A stretch of 64,000 nt of DNA from Roseateles_B flavus (GTDB lineage: Bacteria; Pseudomonadota; Gammaproteobacteria; Burkholderiales; Burkholderiaceae_C): assembly GCF_039872765.1 (NCBI RefSeq), contig NZ_JBDPZC010000007.1:186001-250000 (forward strand). Reading direction: 5' to 3'. Positions 53,327 to 61,826 of the stretch are shown one piece after another. Each line of letters starts with the position of its first letter. Position 1 is the stretch's first letter. Below the pieces are notes generated by a model. It was not told where the DNA came from, searched no databases, and saw only the letters and a list, made by a program, of their open reading frames with translations. The position numbers were made by a program, and so were the translations under genes.

Positions 53327-55114
53327 TCAATTGATCATGACCAGCGCACCCTTGACGGTGGTCTGGCCGGACGCGGAGAGTTCGGCGCTGGCGGCGCCCT
53401 TGGCGGTGAAGCCGATCTGGGCCTCGGCGCTGACGTTGAGCCCCTTGGCGCTGTAGTCGGCCGTGGCGCTCCAGCTGATCTTGGCGGTGGCGTCGCCCTG
53501 GATGTTGGCCTGGGCCGTCATCTTGATGTCCTTGATGCTGTCCAGGGTGATGCCGTTCTGGTCCAGGGTGATGCTGTTGCCGTTCTGGTCCTTCAGCACG
53601 CACTGCTTGCCTTCGTCGTCCAGGATCAGCGTGTTCTTCGAGGCGGTCTCGATGGTGATGGACTTCTTCTCCTCGTCGAAGATCAGCCGGTGCTTGTAGC
53701 GGGTGACCACGGCCTTGGTGTTGTTCTCGGCGGCCAGCTCGTAGGGCGGCATGCGGCTGCTGGAGTAGAGGCTGCCCAGCACCACGGGGTGGGTGGGGTC
53801 GTCGTTGAAGAAGCCGACGATGACCTCGTCGTCCACTTCGGGCAGGAAGAAGCTGCCGAAGCCGTTGGAGGCATGGAACTGGGCCAGGCGGGCCCAGATG
53901 GTGGGGGTGTCGGCCATCAGGGCCGGCAGGGAGATCTGGATGCGCTGCTGGCCCTCCGGGTCGGCGTCGAGCTTGACGACCTTGCCGATGTGCAGGCCGC
54001 GCACGCCCGGCAGCAGGCCGGCGTTGGCGGGGGCCTTGATGTCGGGGCGCTGCATCTGCCAGTCAGGCGGCATGCCGAACTCGGCGTGGCTGATCCAGTT
54101 GCCGTCGCTGATCTCGTGCTGGACGGCGCTGAGGTAGCAGTTGCCGTTGAAGCGCGCGCTCACGCCCTTGAGCTCCAGCACGGTGCCAGGTCTTGCCAGC
54201 GCATTGCCCTGGAAGCTCAGCTGGCCGCGGTGGCGGGCGAGCGCGGCCTTGAGCTGGGTGGACTTGGCCCAGGCGTCCAGCACGTCCTTGGTCTGCGGGG
54301 CGCAGCTCTGCAGGGCGACGGTGGCGGGCGAGGCCACGCCGGCCAGGGCGCTGCCGTCCAGGTTGCCCTGGCCGGCGTCCGCACCCGGGCTCTCGCTGCT
54401 GCCTTGCAGCAGGGCCTGGCTCTCCAGGCTCCAGCTGGAGGCCTGCACGGCGGTCCACTGGCTGCGGGCGTCGATGTCGGCGCTGAAGTCGATGAGGTCG
54501 GCGCCCCAGGTCACCTGAAGCGTCGGAGCGGCGCTGAGCGCGGGCGCCTTGACGACCAGCTTGCCGTCCTCGCACTGCAGCACCAGGCCCATCAGCTCGG
54601 CGCGGGCCAGCATGAAGTCCCAGTCGCTGCAGTAGTGCTGGGCCAGCATCTTGTGCTGGGCCGAGGTGGCGTCCACCTCGGCGCCGAGGCCGTGGGCCGA
54701 GATCAGACTCTGGATGATGGCGCTGTCGGTCTGGTCGACGTAGTGCGCGCTGCGCCGGCCCAGGGTCATCTTGCAGGCGGCATGGCGGCATTCCAGCTCG
54801 AGGCGGCTGTCGTTCTCGCCGAAGATGCGGAAGCCGTGGCGCACGAGCAGGCCGCTGAAGATGGGCTGCTCCTCGTCGCCATAGCCGGCGCTGATGCTGA
54901 TCAGCGCGCCGGGCTTGAAGAGATTGCCCTCGCTGAGCGGGGCGATGCCCTGGGGCATGTCGCCGTCCTGGATCACCAGGCGGGCCCAGGACACGCTGTT
55001 GAGCGCATGGCGCACCGTCAGCGAGATGAGGGGCAGCACCGCCTGCGGCGCGCCGTCGCAGCTCACGGTGACCCGCACCGGGCCGTCGCTGTTGAGGGCA
55101 GGGGACTGCGGCAT
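53327..55114 (-). CDS. VgrG-like spike protein (Afp8-like)
   Basis: A 595-residue fusion of gp27-like hub (about 1-330) and gp5-like spike (about 370-595). The OB-fold region contains LHIGKVVKLDADPEGQQRI, the DDEVIVGFFNDDPTHPVVLGS strand typical of VgrG/gp5 (20 residues from DDEVIV), and then a beta-helix needle with regular short strands (NTLILDDEG, VLKDQNGNSITLDQNG). It punctures the target membrane. No enzymatic C-terminal extension is seen. A PAAR gene follows directly. A dispersed motif copy lies at 54182. Confidence 0.93.
   Translation of the reverse strand: MPQSPALNSDGPVRVTVSCDGAPQAVLPLISLTVRHALNSVSWARLVIQDGDMPQGIAPLSEGNLFKPGALISISAGYGDEEQPIFSGLLVRHGFRIFGENDSRLELECRHAACKMTLGRRSAHYVDQTDSAIIQSLISAHGLGAEVDATSAQHKMLAQHYCSDWDFMLARAELMGLVLQCEDGKLVVKAPALSAAPTLQVTWGADLIDFSADIDARSQWTAVQASSWSLESQALLQGSSESPGADAGQGNLDGSALAGVASPATVALQSCAPQTKDVLDAWAKSTQLKAALARHRGQLSFQGNALARPGTVLELKGVSARFNGNCYLSAVQHEISDGNWISHAEFGMPPDWQMQRPDIKAPANAGLLPGVRGLHIGKVVKLDADPEGQQRIQISLPALMADTPTIWARLAQFHASNGFGSFFLPEVDDEVIVGFFNDDPTHPVVLGSLYSSSRMPPYELAAENNTKAVVTRYKHRLIFDEEKKSITIETASKNTLILDDEGKQCVLKDQNGNSITLDQNGITLDSIKDIKMTAQANIQGDATAKISWSATADYSAKGLNVSAEAQIGFTAKGAASAELSASGQTTVKGALVMIN
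54182..54197 (+). repeat. Dispersed motif copy in the spike gene
   Basis: GGTGCCAGGTCTTGCC, read on the minus strand as ARPGT, in the linker after the hub domain. Confidence 0.6.
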
Positions 55115-55118
55115 GGTG

Positions 55119-55787
55119 TCAGCTCAGCGGAGGGAAATGCAGGCGCAGGCCGGCGGGCAGGCGGCGGAACTCGCGCAGGCCGTTGAAAGCCGCCACCTCG
55201 GGGTAGTAGCGGGCGTCGCCATAGATGCGCAGGCACAGCAGGGGCAGGGTGTCGCCGTCCACGACCAGCACGCTGTGGCTCAGGTCGGGCGAGGAGCGGT
55301 TGGCCTCCAGATTGGCCTGCGAGTTGCTGGCGAAGCCCATGAAGCTCATCTCGCAGTGCGCGCGCAGCGGCGCGCCGCTGGGCTTGAAGAGGGTGTACTG
55401 CGTGCTGAAGGACTGCAGCCGGCCGTTGAAGATCAGCGTGCCCCAGGCCACCTGCACATGGTTGGGCTCGTGCGCGCTGCTGTCGTAGTTGTAGACGATG
55501 CGGCACAGCTGCTCGAGCTGGGTCACCACCTCCACCACCGGGCCCTCGCCGCCCACGGCGCCGGTGCCGTCCAGCACCAGGCTGAAGCTGATGGAGTCGG
55601 GCTCCACGGCGCTGAAGCGCATGCGGTTGCGGTTCTGCCCCTGCGTGCGGCGCTTGTTGTAGCGGATCTCACGCGAATGGGTGAACTCGGCCGGGTTGAT
55701 CTGGACCTTGAAGCGCTTGCCGGTATCCGGCGTGGGCGGATCGCTGTTGGGCACCAGCTGGGTGATGGTGAGGGGCTGCTTGCTCAT
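55119..55787 (-). CDS. LysM-type tube-baseplate adaptor (Afp7-like)
   Basis: A 222-residue protein of the CIS tube/LysM family (Afp7, gp53-like). The N-terminal FKVQINPAEFTHSREI is the typical start strand. Residues about 165-222 form a LysM-like end (VVDGDTLPLLCLRIYGD, then YPEVAAFNGL). It joins the inner tube to the spike hub. ATG 55787 is supported by the family start and by spacing to the upstream stop; a longer frame exists but overlaps the neighbour. It precedes the spike gene by 4 bp. Confidence 0.9.
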   Translation of the reverse strand: MSKQPLTITQLVPNSDPPTPDTGKRFKVQINPAEFTHSREIRYNKRRTQGQNRNRMRFSAVEPDSISFSLVLDGTGAVGGEGPVVEVVTQLEQLCRIVYNYDSSAHEPNHVQVAWGTLIFNGRLQSFSTQYTLFKPSGAPLRAHCEMSFMGFASNSQANLEANRSSPDLSHSVLVVDGDTLPLLCLRIYGDARYYPEVAAFNGLREFRRLPAGLRLHFPPLS

Positions 55788-55789
55788 GG

Positions 55790-55993
55790 TCAGCGCTCGC
55801 GTTGCTGGCGCAGGGCGTCCTGGAACCACTGGCGGCAGGCCGCCAGGATCTCCTGCTTGAGCAGCTCGGCATCCAGGGCGCTGGCCTCGGCGTCGCCGCG
55901 CGCGCGGGCCTGGCTGTCGCCGGATCCCTCGATGTCGTCGTCCTCGTCGGCCACCGTGGCCTTCAGCACCAGTTGACGGACTTCCAGGCTCAT
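55790..55993 (-). CDS. DUF5908 small eCIS protein (Afp6 position)
   Basis: A 67-residue protein beginning MSLEVRQLVLKATV, the hallmark of the DUF5908 family of small proteins found only in contractile injection loci. The middle is very acidic (ADEDDDIEG), the end helical and basic (LKQEILAACRQWFQDALRQQ). Its role is unknown; position between tube protein 2 and the LysM protein equals afp6. It overlaps the upstream tube gene by 4 bases. Confidence 0.85.
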   Translation of the reverse strand: MSLEVRQLVLKATVADEDDDIEGSGDSQARARGDAEASALDAELLKQEILAACRQWFQDALRQQRER

Positions 55994-56505
55994 GACGGGG
56001 TCACCAGGCTCTGGTAGGCCAGCTCGATTTCCTCGATGGCCACCTCGTTGCGTTGCGACTCGAAGGCGTTGATGGTCCAGCGAATCGGGTAGGCCTTGCT
56101 GCAGGTCCAGACCATCAGCGGATTCAGCTCGGCGTCCATCAGCTGCACCTGCACGTCATTGAGGACCAGGGGAATGGAGAGGCCGGGCTCCAGGCTGTCC
56201 TTGCACCAGCGCACGAAGGGCGAGCCGCGGTCGACCAGGCCGCGCTTGAGCAGCAGCCGCCGCGCCCGGGCCTGCTTGGGCAGCTGCAGCACGAAGCGGT
56301 TCTCGCCGCCGTCGGTCACGTCCTCCGTCTCCAGGCTGTGCTCCAGCCCGGAGACTTCCTGGAAGGAGGTCAGGACCGGGCTGGCGCTGCTGCCTGAACG
56401 GGAGAATCCCACCCGGAAGGCGAAGGCCGCCGGCATCTCGGCCGGCGGAGCGTCGGCCATGAAGTTCGGCGAGCCCTGCATCCAGGCGGGAAGTGCCACG
56501 GGCAT
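55990..56505 (-). CDS. eCIS tube protein 2 (Afp5-like)
   Basis: A 171-residue phage-tail tube family protein. The family block FRVGFSRSG, SPVLTSFQEVSGLEHSLETE and the MVWTCSKAYPIRWTINAFES strand set are visible. In Afp/PVC, this second tube protein starts the tube on the baseplate side. ATG 56505 is preferred because the N-terminus then matches the family; an earlier in-frame start would overlap the upstream tube gene. It is divergent from tube 1 in sequence though of the same fold. It lies 7 bp after tube 1. Confidence 0.9.
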   Translation of the reverse strand: MPVALPAWMQGSPNFMADAPPAEMPAAFAFRVGFSRSGSSASPVLTSFQEVSGLEHSLETEDVTDGGENRFVLQLPKQARARRLLLKRGLVDRGSPFVRWCKDSLEPGLSIPLVLNDVQVQLMDAELNPLMVWTCSKAYPIRWTINAFESQRNEVAIEEIELAYQSLVTPS

Positions 56506-56512
56506 GGTGTCC

Positions 56513-56971
56513 TCAGGCGTTGGCGATGGTGAGGCCCTCGTGGACGATCTCGATCGTCTCGACGGCCACCTCGTTGCCCTCGGACTTGAGGTCCGTGCCC
56601 GTGATCTTGCTGGGCCAGGCATTGGTCAGCGTCCACACCATGGTGGGCTTGCCTTCCTCGTCCAGCAGGCTGATCGTGACCGGCACGCGCTTGATGGTGT
56701 TCATCTTGATCTGGTTGAACCACTCCCAGAACTTGTTGTCCGACTTGAACACGCCCTTCTTCATGGTCACGTTGCCGTACTTCTTGAGGCCCGGCATCTT
56801 GATCGCCGAGAAGACGGGGCTGTCGCCATGCCGGTACTCGATGGGCTGGGCCTCCACGTCCAGCCCCGAGATCTCCTCGAAGGACAGCACAGCGGAATCC
56901 CACTTCACCTGGAAATAGAACTTGGGCAAGGGCCACACATTGGTGGATTGCTTGGAACCGTCATCAGCCAT
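56513..56971 (-). CDS. Major inner tube protein (Afp1-like)
   Basis: A 152-residue tube protein (gp19/Hcp fold). The N-terminal FYFQVKWDSAVLSFEEISGL and the YGNVTMKKGVFKSDNKFWEW segment are hallmarks of Afp1-type tubes. Another landmark is WTLTNAWPSKITGTDLKSEG. It should stack as hexameric rings forming the cargo-carrying lumen. A GGAG ribosome binding site precedes ATG 56971, and 77 bp separate it from the sheath gene, the longest gap within the structural genes; that fits the need for high expression. Confidence 0.93.
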   Translation of the reverse strand: MADDGSKQSTNVWPLPKFYFQVKWDSAVLSFEEISGLDVEAQPIEYRHGDSPVFSAIKMPGLKKYGNVTMKKGVFKSDNKFWEWFNQIKMNTIKRVPVTISLLDEEGKPTMVWTLTNAWPSKITGTDLKSEGNEVAVETIEIVHEGLTIANA

Positions 56972-57048
56972 TTCTTTGCTCCATTGCTTGTTGCCTTGGG
57001 GGCAGGGGGGCTAGCGCACCGCCCTGCGGCCAGTCGAATGCCGTCCGG

Positions 57049-58662
57049 TCAGGACTTGGGCATCTGCTGCTGGAAGGTGATCTCGATGAACTCGGCGGGG
57101 CGCACCATGGCCACCAGCACGGTGACGCGCAGGATGCCTTCCAGCACGTCGTCGGGCGTCATGGTTTCGCCCAGGCCCACATGGACGCTGAAGGCGTCCT
57201 CGGGCACGGCGCCCATCAGGCCGCCGCGCTTCCACACGCTCGTGAGGAAGTTGCTGATCATGCTCTTGATGGTCACCCAGGTATTGGCCACATTGGGCTC
57301 GAAGACCAGGGCCTTGGCCGCCAGACGGCAGGACTCCTCCAGCATGATCATGGTGCGGCGCACGTTGATGTAGCGCCAGTCCAGGCTGTTGCCGTCCAGG
57401 GTGCGGGCGCCCCAGACCAGCACGCCCTCGCCGATGAAGCTGCGGATGGCGTTGATGGACTTGCCCTGCGCGGTGACGTTGAGGTCCTCCTGCTGCTCGG
57501 CCGAGATGCTCACGCAGGGCGAGATCACGCCGGCCAGGCTCACGTTGGCCGGGGCCTTCCAGACGCCGCGGGTGTTGTCCACCATGGTGTAGACACCGGC
57601 CATGGCGCTGCTGGGCGGCATGACGTTGAGGTGGCGGCGGGACTCGGTCAGCACCGTGTTGAAGACCGAGCTGTGGCGGCTCAGGGTCTTGTTGAGCAGG
57701 GCCTTGCGGGCCAGGATGCCGGCGCTGAGCTCATCGGGCGTCAGCGGCTTGGCATTGGGGCGCTTGGCGGCCTCGTCGGTGACCATCTTGGCGAAGTCGC
57801 CGTTGAGCTCGTCGATGGCATCGTTGAGCGCGCGGGTCTGGGCGCTGACGCCGTCGGGCAGAGGCGTCGGGATGCGCAGCTCGGCGCGGATCAGGGTCTT
57901 GAGCAGGTCGATGCTGTCGGCCGAGAGGTTCTCGAAGCTGAGGTCCTTCTCGCCGACCACCGTGGTGTTGAGCCAGGGGTAGTAGGCCGCGGCGAAGTCC
58001 AGGAAGTTGATGCCCAGGTTGTCGCGGAACTTGCCCACCGGGTTGTCGTCGTTCAGCGCCTTGTAGCCGTTGTAGACGTCCAGGATGGCGATGCGGTTGC
58101 GCATGCGGTTGCCGCAATGCTGCAGCATGGCCTGCTGCAGGTCCGTGCACTGCTCTTCCTTGAGCTTCACGGCCTCGGGCACCAGGAGCATGGTGGGCTC
58201 CTGCTCCTTCAGCAGCTCGTCGATGCCCAGCTTGAAGCGGTCCGGATCCAGCTCCTGCTTGTAGGTGCCCACCGAGACGATGTAGCAGGGCCCGCCGCCG
58301 TTCTGGTAGAAGTGGCGCAGGGCCTGGTAGAGGCTGTAGCTGCCGCCGTCCGGACCGTCCAGCTGGGTCATGCGGTAGCCCTTCTTGCTGGCAGGATCAT
58401 CCGCCGCGGTCTGGGCCATGAAGTCGGGCTGGTCCGCCGCCTCCTCCAGCTTGAAGACGGGCTTGGGCGGGCCGCCGAAGAACTGGTGGTACTCGGCCAT
58501 GGAGCTGATGCGCCAGGGCGTCAGGGCCAGGGGCTTGTTGCGGTTGTCCGCGAACTCGGTGTGGCCCACGAAGGCCGGGACCGCGGTCGCGACTTCGACC
58601 ACGGAGTTGGGAAAGGCGTTCTTCTCGACGATGTAAACGCCTGGCGTCTTCATAACGGCCAT
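57049..58662 (-). CDS. Contractile sheath protein (Afp2/3-like)
   Basis: A 537-residue tail sheath protein, the only sheath gene in the window. The N-terminal KTPGVYIVEKNAFPNSVVEV is the conserved strand used for the sheath handshake. Typical C-terminal blocks are GVLVWGARTLDGNSLDWRYI, NVRRTMIMLEESC and the AEFIEITFQQQMP end. Length matches Afp2/PVC2. Afp and PVC clusters carry three sheath genes; one means a homopolymeric sheath. It contracts to drive the tube through the target envelope. It lies 9 bp after the upstream gene. Confidence 0.95.
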   Translation of the reverse strand: MAVMKTPGVYIVEKNAFPNSVVEVATAVPAFVGHTEFADNRNKPLALTPWRISSMAEYHQFFGGPPKPVFKLEEAADQPDFMAQTAADDPASKKGYRMTQLDGPDGGSYSLYQALRHFYQNGGGPCYIVSVGTYKQELDPDRFKLGIDELLKEQEPTMLLVPEAVKLKEEQCTDLQQAMLQHCGNRMRNRIAILDVYNGYKALNDDNPVGKFRDNLGINFLDFAAAYYPWLNTTVVGEKDLSFENLSADSIDLLKTLIRAELRIPTPLPDGVSAQTRALNDAIDELNGDFAKMVTDEAAKRPNAKPLTPDELSAGILARKALLNKTLSRHSSVFNTVLTESRRHLNVMPPSSAMAGVYTMVDNTRGVWKAPANVSLAGVISPCVSISAEQQEDLNVTAQGKSINAIRSFIGEGVLVWGARTLDGNSLDWRYINVRRTMIMLEESCRLAAKALVFEPNVANTWVTIKSMISNFLTSVWKRGGLMGAVPEDAFSVHVGLGETMTPDDVLEGILRVTVLVAMVRPAEFIEITFQQQMPKS

Positions 58663-58671
58663 AGGGCTCTC

Positions 58672-59391
58672 CTAGGGGTGAACAAAGATCTCGCTCACTG
58701 GCCGCGTGCGACCATGGCGCTTCTCGAGGATCAGGCCGCGCGGGGCGGCCAGGGGCAGACGGGCCTGCAGCACGCGCTCGCGGCGTCCTGCCAGGTCCTT
58801 CAACACCAGGTGCTGGGGGCCTTTGGCTCCCAGGGGCCAGCGGCGGCGCGAGCGGAAGACCCAGGCCATGCGGCCATCGGGCAGCTGCTCGTCCTCGTCG
58901 CGGCGGAAGGCATCGGGCTGGCCCGCCATCTCCAGGGCGGGCTGTGCGGCGTCCCAGTTGCCCAGCAGCAGGTACTTCCAGGTGCACAGCCGGGCCTTGA
59001 GTTCGATGGACAGCTCCGGTGCTGCAGGCAGCTGCCCGGTCGGCGCGTCGGCCAACGGCGCGGCCAGCACGGGCACGCTGAGCTCGCGCGGGGCGCGGCG
59101 GTCGGTGTAGAGCGCGTAGTCGGGATCGGCGGCCTCCAGCTGCCAGCGCAGCTGGCGCGGGCTGCCGTCCGACTGCAGGCGCTCGGACCACAGCAGGGCC
59201 AGGCGCTCGGCGGGCACGTGCAGCCACAGCTCGCTGCCGTCGCAGCGCTCGACCAGCTGATGGCGGGCGATGAAGGCCTGCGTGTCAGCGCTGGCCCGCA
59301 GGCGCAGCCGTCGCGGGCGGCCGTCGGAAAAGTAGGTGTGGCGCAGGCGCAGCACCAGGATGGGCTGCCAGCTCATCAGGCGCACCGTCAT
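58672..59391 (-). CDS. Conserved-position eCIS protein of unknown function
   Basis: A 239-residue protein with a mixed alpha/beta composition, rich in Arg, Leu and Trp. Segments such as ILVLRLRHTYFSDGRPRRLR and WVFRSRRRWPLGAKGP stand out, with the latter near the C-terminus. No motif or transmembrane segment is seen. It overlaps the cap gene by 4 bases and precedes the sheath by 9, so it is part of the structural unit. A role as sheath chaperone, minor tail part or assembly factor is guesswork. Confidence 0.6.
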   Translation of the reverse strand: MTVRLMSWQPILVLRLRHTYFSDGRPRRLRLRASADTQAFIARHQLVERCDGSELWLHVPAERLALLWSERLQSDGSPRQLRWQLEAADPDYALYTDRRAPRELSVPVLAAPLADAPTGQLPAAPELSIELKARLCTWKYLLLGNWDAAQPALEMAGQPDAFRRDEDEQLPDGRMAWVFRSRRRWPLGAKGPQHLVLKDLAGRRERVLQARLPLAAPRGLILEKRHGRTRPVSEIFVHP

Positions 59392-59969
59392 GACAGCCCC
59401 CGGATCGCTCGCGGGTCGAGCTGCGCAATGGGCGTCTCGCGACCCTGGATGTGCTGGCCTGCAATGCTCACCATGCGGATGCGGTACAGCACCGAGGGCA
59501 GGTAGCGGCCGCTGTGGATGCCCCAGAGGCTGTGCATCTCGGCGCTGCTGAGGTTCTCGATGTTGATCACCAGCTTGTCCAGGCGCGGGTCCAGCGCGGG
59601 CGTGTTCTGGTGGTCCAGCACGGGCCGCTCATGGAAGAAGTGGATGGCCCCGGACAGGAACTTCAGCGCCTCCGGGTAGTTGCTGCCGCTGAAGTTGGCG
59701 GCGCACATCATCAGCAGGTTCAGGAAGACGGGCTCGGCGCCGCGCAGCTGGGCCTGGGCGTTGAGCCCCATGCCGATGGCGCGGTGCGCGTAGGCGTCCT
59801 GCTCCACGCCGACCAGGAACAGCACCAGCTTGTTGGCGATCAGCGGCACCAGGGTGCCGTTCTGCTCGAGCAGGTTGGACAGGACGGCCAGGTCCTCGTT
59901 CACCTGGAAGCGATGGCGCAGGTGGACGTTCAGCTGGCTGGTGATCTGGGTCAGGGCGGCGTCGATCAT
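59388..59969 (-). CDS. DUF4255 tail-terminator/cap protein (Afp16-like)
   Basis: A 193-residue protein with a DUF4255 domain, the family of the eCIS tail terminator Afp16. Family features are ALTQITSQLNVHLRHRFQVN and a PVFLNLLMMCAANFSGSNYP stretch, with the C-terminal GIHSGRYLPSVLYRIRMVSI. It caps the tube and sheath distally. In Afp it is the last gene; here it is the first, as in many other eCIS lineages. It starts the structural operon 239 bp after the regulator gene. Confidence 0.9.
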   Translation of the reverse strand: MIDAALTQITSQLNVHLRHRFQVNEDLAVLSNLLEQNGTLVPLIANKLVLFLVGVEQDAYAHRAIGMGLNAQAQLRGAEPVFLNLLMMCAANFSGSNYPEALKFLSGAIHFFHERPVLDHQNTPALDPRLDKLVINIENLSSAEMHSLWGIHSGRYLPSVLYRIRMVSIAGQHIQGRETPIAQLDPRAIRGLS

Positions 59970-59990
59970 GGCGTGTCACGGAGACAGGTC

Positions 59991-60014
59991 GCAAGACTAG
60001 GTGCCAGGTCTTGC
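59991..60014. repeat. Hairpin from paired motif copies in the eCIS leader
   Basis: GCAAGAC (59991-59997) faces GTCTTGC (60008-60014). The right arm lies in a full motif copy GGTGCCAGGTCTTGC (60000-60014). It lies 22 bp upstream of the first eCIS structural gene. Minus-strand TAGTCT within it could also be a -10 box. Confidence 0.5.
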
Positions 60015-60132
60015 GCCGGCCATCGGCAGCACGCGGAATCTGTCTAGGACATTTGCTGAGGGGCTCGGGCGGGTGCCGAGCCGGGGTGCACGCGGGTGTC
60101 AGATCGGGCGCCAGCCGGGGCGCAAACGCAGA

Positions 60133-60162
60133 CACCCCGGTCGCCGTGAAGCGAGCGGGGTG
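60133..60162 (-). terminator. Hairpin between the regulator gene and the eCIS operon
   Basis: CACCCCGGTCGC pairs with GCGAGCGGGGTG (one mismatch, 6-base loop), 46 bp after the regulator stop. No T-run follows, so it may be an attenuator or a weak terminator separating the two-component genes from the structural genes. Confidence 0.5.
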
Positions 60163-60207
60163 CGATGAAGAGGGTGGGGATCGGAGGGCGGCGCAGGACG
60201 GGCCGGC

Positions 60208-60876
60208 TCAGTGCCCGGCGCCCTGGCGGCTGCGGTGCACGTCCAGGCTGCTGATGCCCTCGCGCAGCGCAAAGCGCGTGAGCTCGGCGATGCCGTGGAT
60301 CTGCAGCTTGGCAAAGACATTCTCGCGATGCGTGGCCACCGTCTTGGCGCTGAGGTGCAGCTGGCTGGCGATCTCCTGGGCGCTGTAGCCCTCGGACAGC
60401 AGCTGCACCATCTGGCGCTCGCGCGGGGTCAGGCGGTGGCTGTCGCGCGAGGGCGCGGCCTGCGGCTGCAACAGCGCGCCCATCAGCTCGCCGCTGACGA
60501 AGACCTGGCCCAGCATCACATTGCGCACGCCGCGCGCCAGCTCCTCGTAGGAGTTGTGCTTGAGCAGGTAGCCGCGGGCGCCGGCGTCCAGGACCTGGCG
60601 CACCTGCGGCGCGTCCGCCTGCACCGACAGCGCGATGCAGCGAGGCCCCCAGGCCTCCTTGTGCATGTGCTGGATGGCTTCCAGTCCGTTGAGGCCGGGC
60701 ATGCAGAGGTCGACCAGGGCCACGTCAGGCAGGAGTTCCCGGCAGTGGCGCATCAGCTCCATGCCGTCGCGGGCCTGGGCGAGCACGCAGATGTCCGGCT
60801 CCCGCTCCAGCAGGGCCACCAGGCCTTCGCGCACGAGTTTGTGGTCGTCGGCGATCACGAGGCGAATGGACGTCAT
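60208..60876 (-). CDS. NarL/LuxR-type response regulator
   Basis: A 222-residue response regulator. The receiver domain (about 1-120) has DD at 10-11, Asp56 as phospho-acceptor in LVDLCMPG and a conserved Lys near 107. The LuxR-type helix-turn-helix (about 147-205) reads LTPRERQMVQLLSEGYSAQE, then KTVATHRENVFAKL. It is transcribed with the small kinase gene just upstream (ATGA overlap) and lies directly before the eCIS operon on the same strand, so it is the best candidate regulator of eCIS expression. Binding sites are not evident. Confidence 0.93.
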   Translation of the reverse strand: MTSIRLVIADDHKLVREGLVALLEREPDICVLAQARDGMELMRHCRELLPDVALVDLCMPGLNGLEAIQHMHKEAWGPRCIALSVQADAPQVRQVLDAGARGYLLKHNSYEELARGVRNVMLGQVFVSGELMGALLQPQAAPSRDSHRLTPRERQMVQLLSEGYSAQEIASQLHLSAKTVATHRENVFAKLQIHGIAELTRFALREGISSLDVHRSRQGAGH

Positions 60877-61574
60877 GCGGCACTCCTGCGAGTCGGCCAG
60901 AGGATGGCGGCATGGACGCGGTCGTTCTGGCGCTGCCACAGCAGCTGGGCATCGACGGTGGCCAGCTGCTCGCGCACCAGGCTCAGGCCCCGGCCGCCAC
61001 TGCCTACGGTCTCGAGCTGGTCATGCAGCGCCGCGCCGCGCGAGGCGGTGTTGGTGACGCTGATGCGCAGTTGGCGATGGCCGCCGACCAGGCGCAGCCG
61101 CGCCGAGGAGGGCTGGCCGTGCTGGCAGGCGTTGATGAGCAGGCCCTGACTGGCGCTCAGCAAGGTCTGCGCGGTGGCGGGCGGCAGCTGCTCGGTATGG
61201 CCCAGGGCACTGAAGCCGAGCTGCTGCTGATGCTGGTCCGCCAGGGCCTGCACGCTGCGGTGCAGGCCGGCGGCCAGGTCGGCGAAGCCGGCGAGGGCGG
61301 TCGGCTCGGCCGGGCTGCGCACTTGCTCGATCAGGCGGCGGCAGGCCTGCAGGGCTTCCATCATGCGGGCCTCGGCCTTGTGCAGGGGGTCCGCCTCGGG
61401 GAGCTCGCGCCGGGCCTGCGCCAGATGTACCAGGCCCAGGGACAGGAGCTGGCACAGCTCGTCATGCAGGACGCGCGCCAGCTGCAAGGGAGGAGCCGCC
61501 GAAGGCAGGCGCCAGGGCGCCAGGCCGGTGTTGAGGAGTGATCTGCCGGCGTGACCCTTGCGGGGGCTGTTCAT
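60873..61574 (-). CDS. Soluble NarX-type sensor kinase lacking a sensor domain
   Basis: A 233-residue kinase-like protein. The HisKA_3-like helix has the likely phospho-His in LARVLHDELCQLLSLGLVHL (about residue 37). The ATP-binding part has an N-box-like INACQHG and the G-box GSGGRGLSLVREQL. There is no transmembrane segment or sensory domain upstream of the phospho-acceptor helix, so the input must come from other proteins. ATG 61574 is likely; 61589 is an alternative. Its stop overlaps the start of the regulator gene (ATGA). Confidence 0.85.
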   Translation of the reverse strand: MNSPRKGHAGRSLLNTGLAPWRLPSAAPPLQLARVLHDELCQLLSLGLVHLAQARRELPEADPLHKAEARMMEALQACRRLIEQVRSPAEPTALAGFADLAAGLHRSVQALADQHQQQLGFSALGHTEQLPPATAQTLLSASQGLLINACQHGQPSSARLRLVGGHRQLRISVTNTASRGAALHDQLETVGSGGRGLSLVREQLATVDAQLLWQRQNDRVHAAILWPTRRSAA

Positions 61575-61826
61575 GGGGAAGGACCTCATTGCCAAGAAGT
61601 TGCTGGAAGGCAGGTCGGCCGGCCTGGTGGGGCGTCCGGGCAACAGGGGCGCCCAGGCATGCCGTTTGCCGCAGCAGATTAGGTGGTCGTTTCAAAGAGG
61701 GTCAAGCTGTAAGAACTCGCAAGCTAGGGGGTTTCCGGCATCACTTCGGTAGCGGGCCCCGAGGGCGACCAGACAGCAGCAGCGAGTGCGCCGCAGACGA
61801 TCCCGAAGGGCCGCTAACATGGGCCG

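Noticed and set aside
52608..55114. VgrG and PAAR taken as a type VI secretion system
   Set aside because: No TssB/C pair, TssJ/L/M, ClpV or Hcp of the T6SS kind is seen; sheath, LysM protein, DUF4255, DUF5908 and tape measure point to eCIS.
42849..59969. Prophage or R-type tailocin
   Set aside because: No lysis cassette, integrase, terminase or capsid genes; AAA+ ATPase and DUF4255/DUF4157 genes are eCIS hallmarks.
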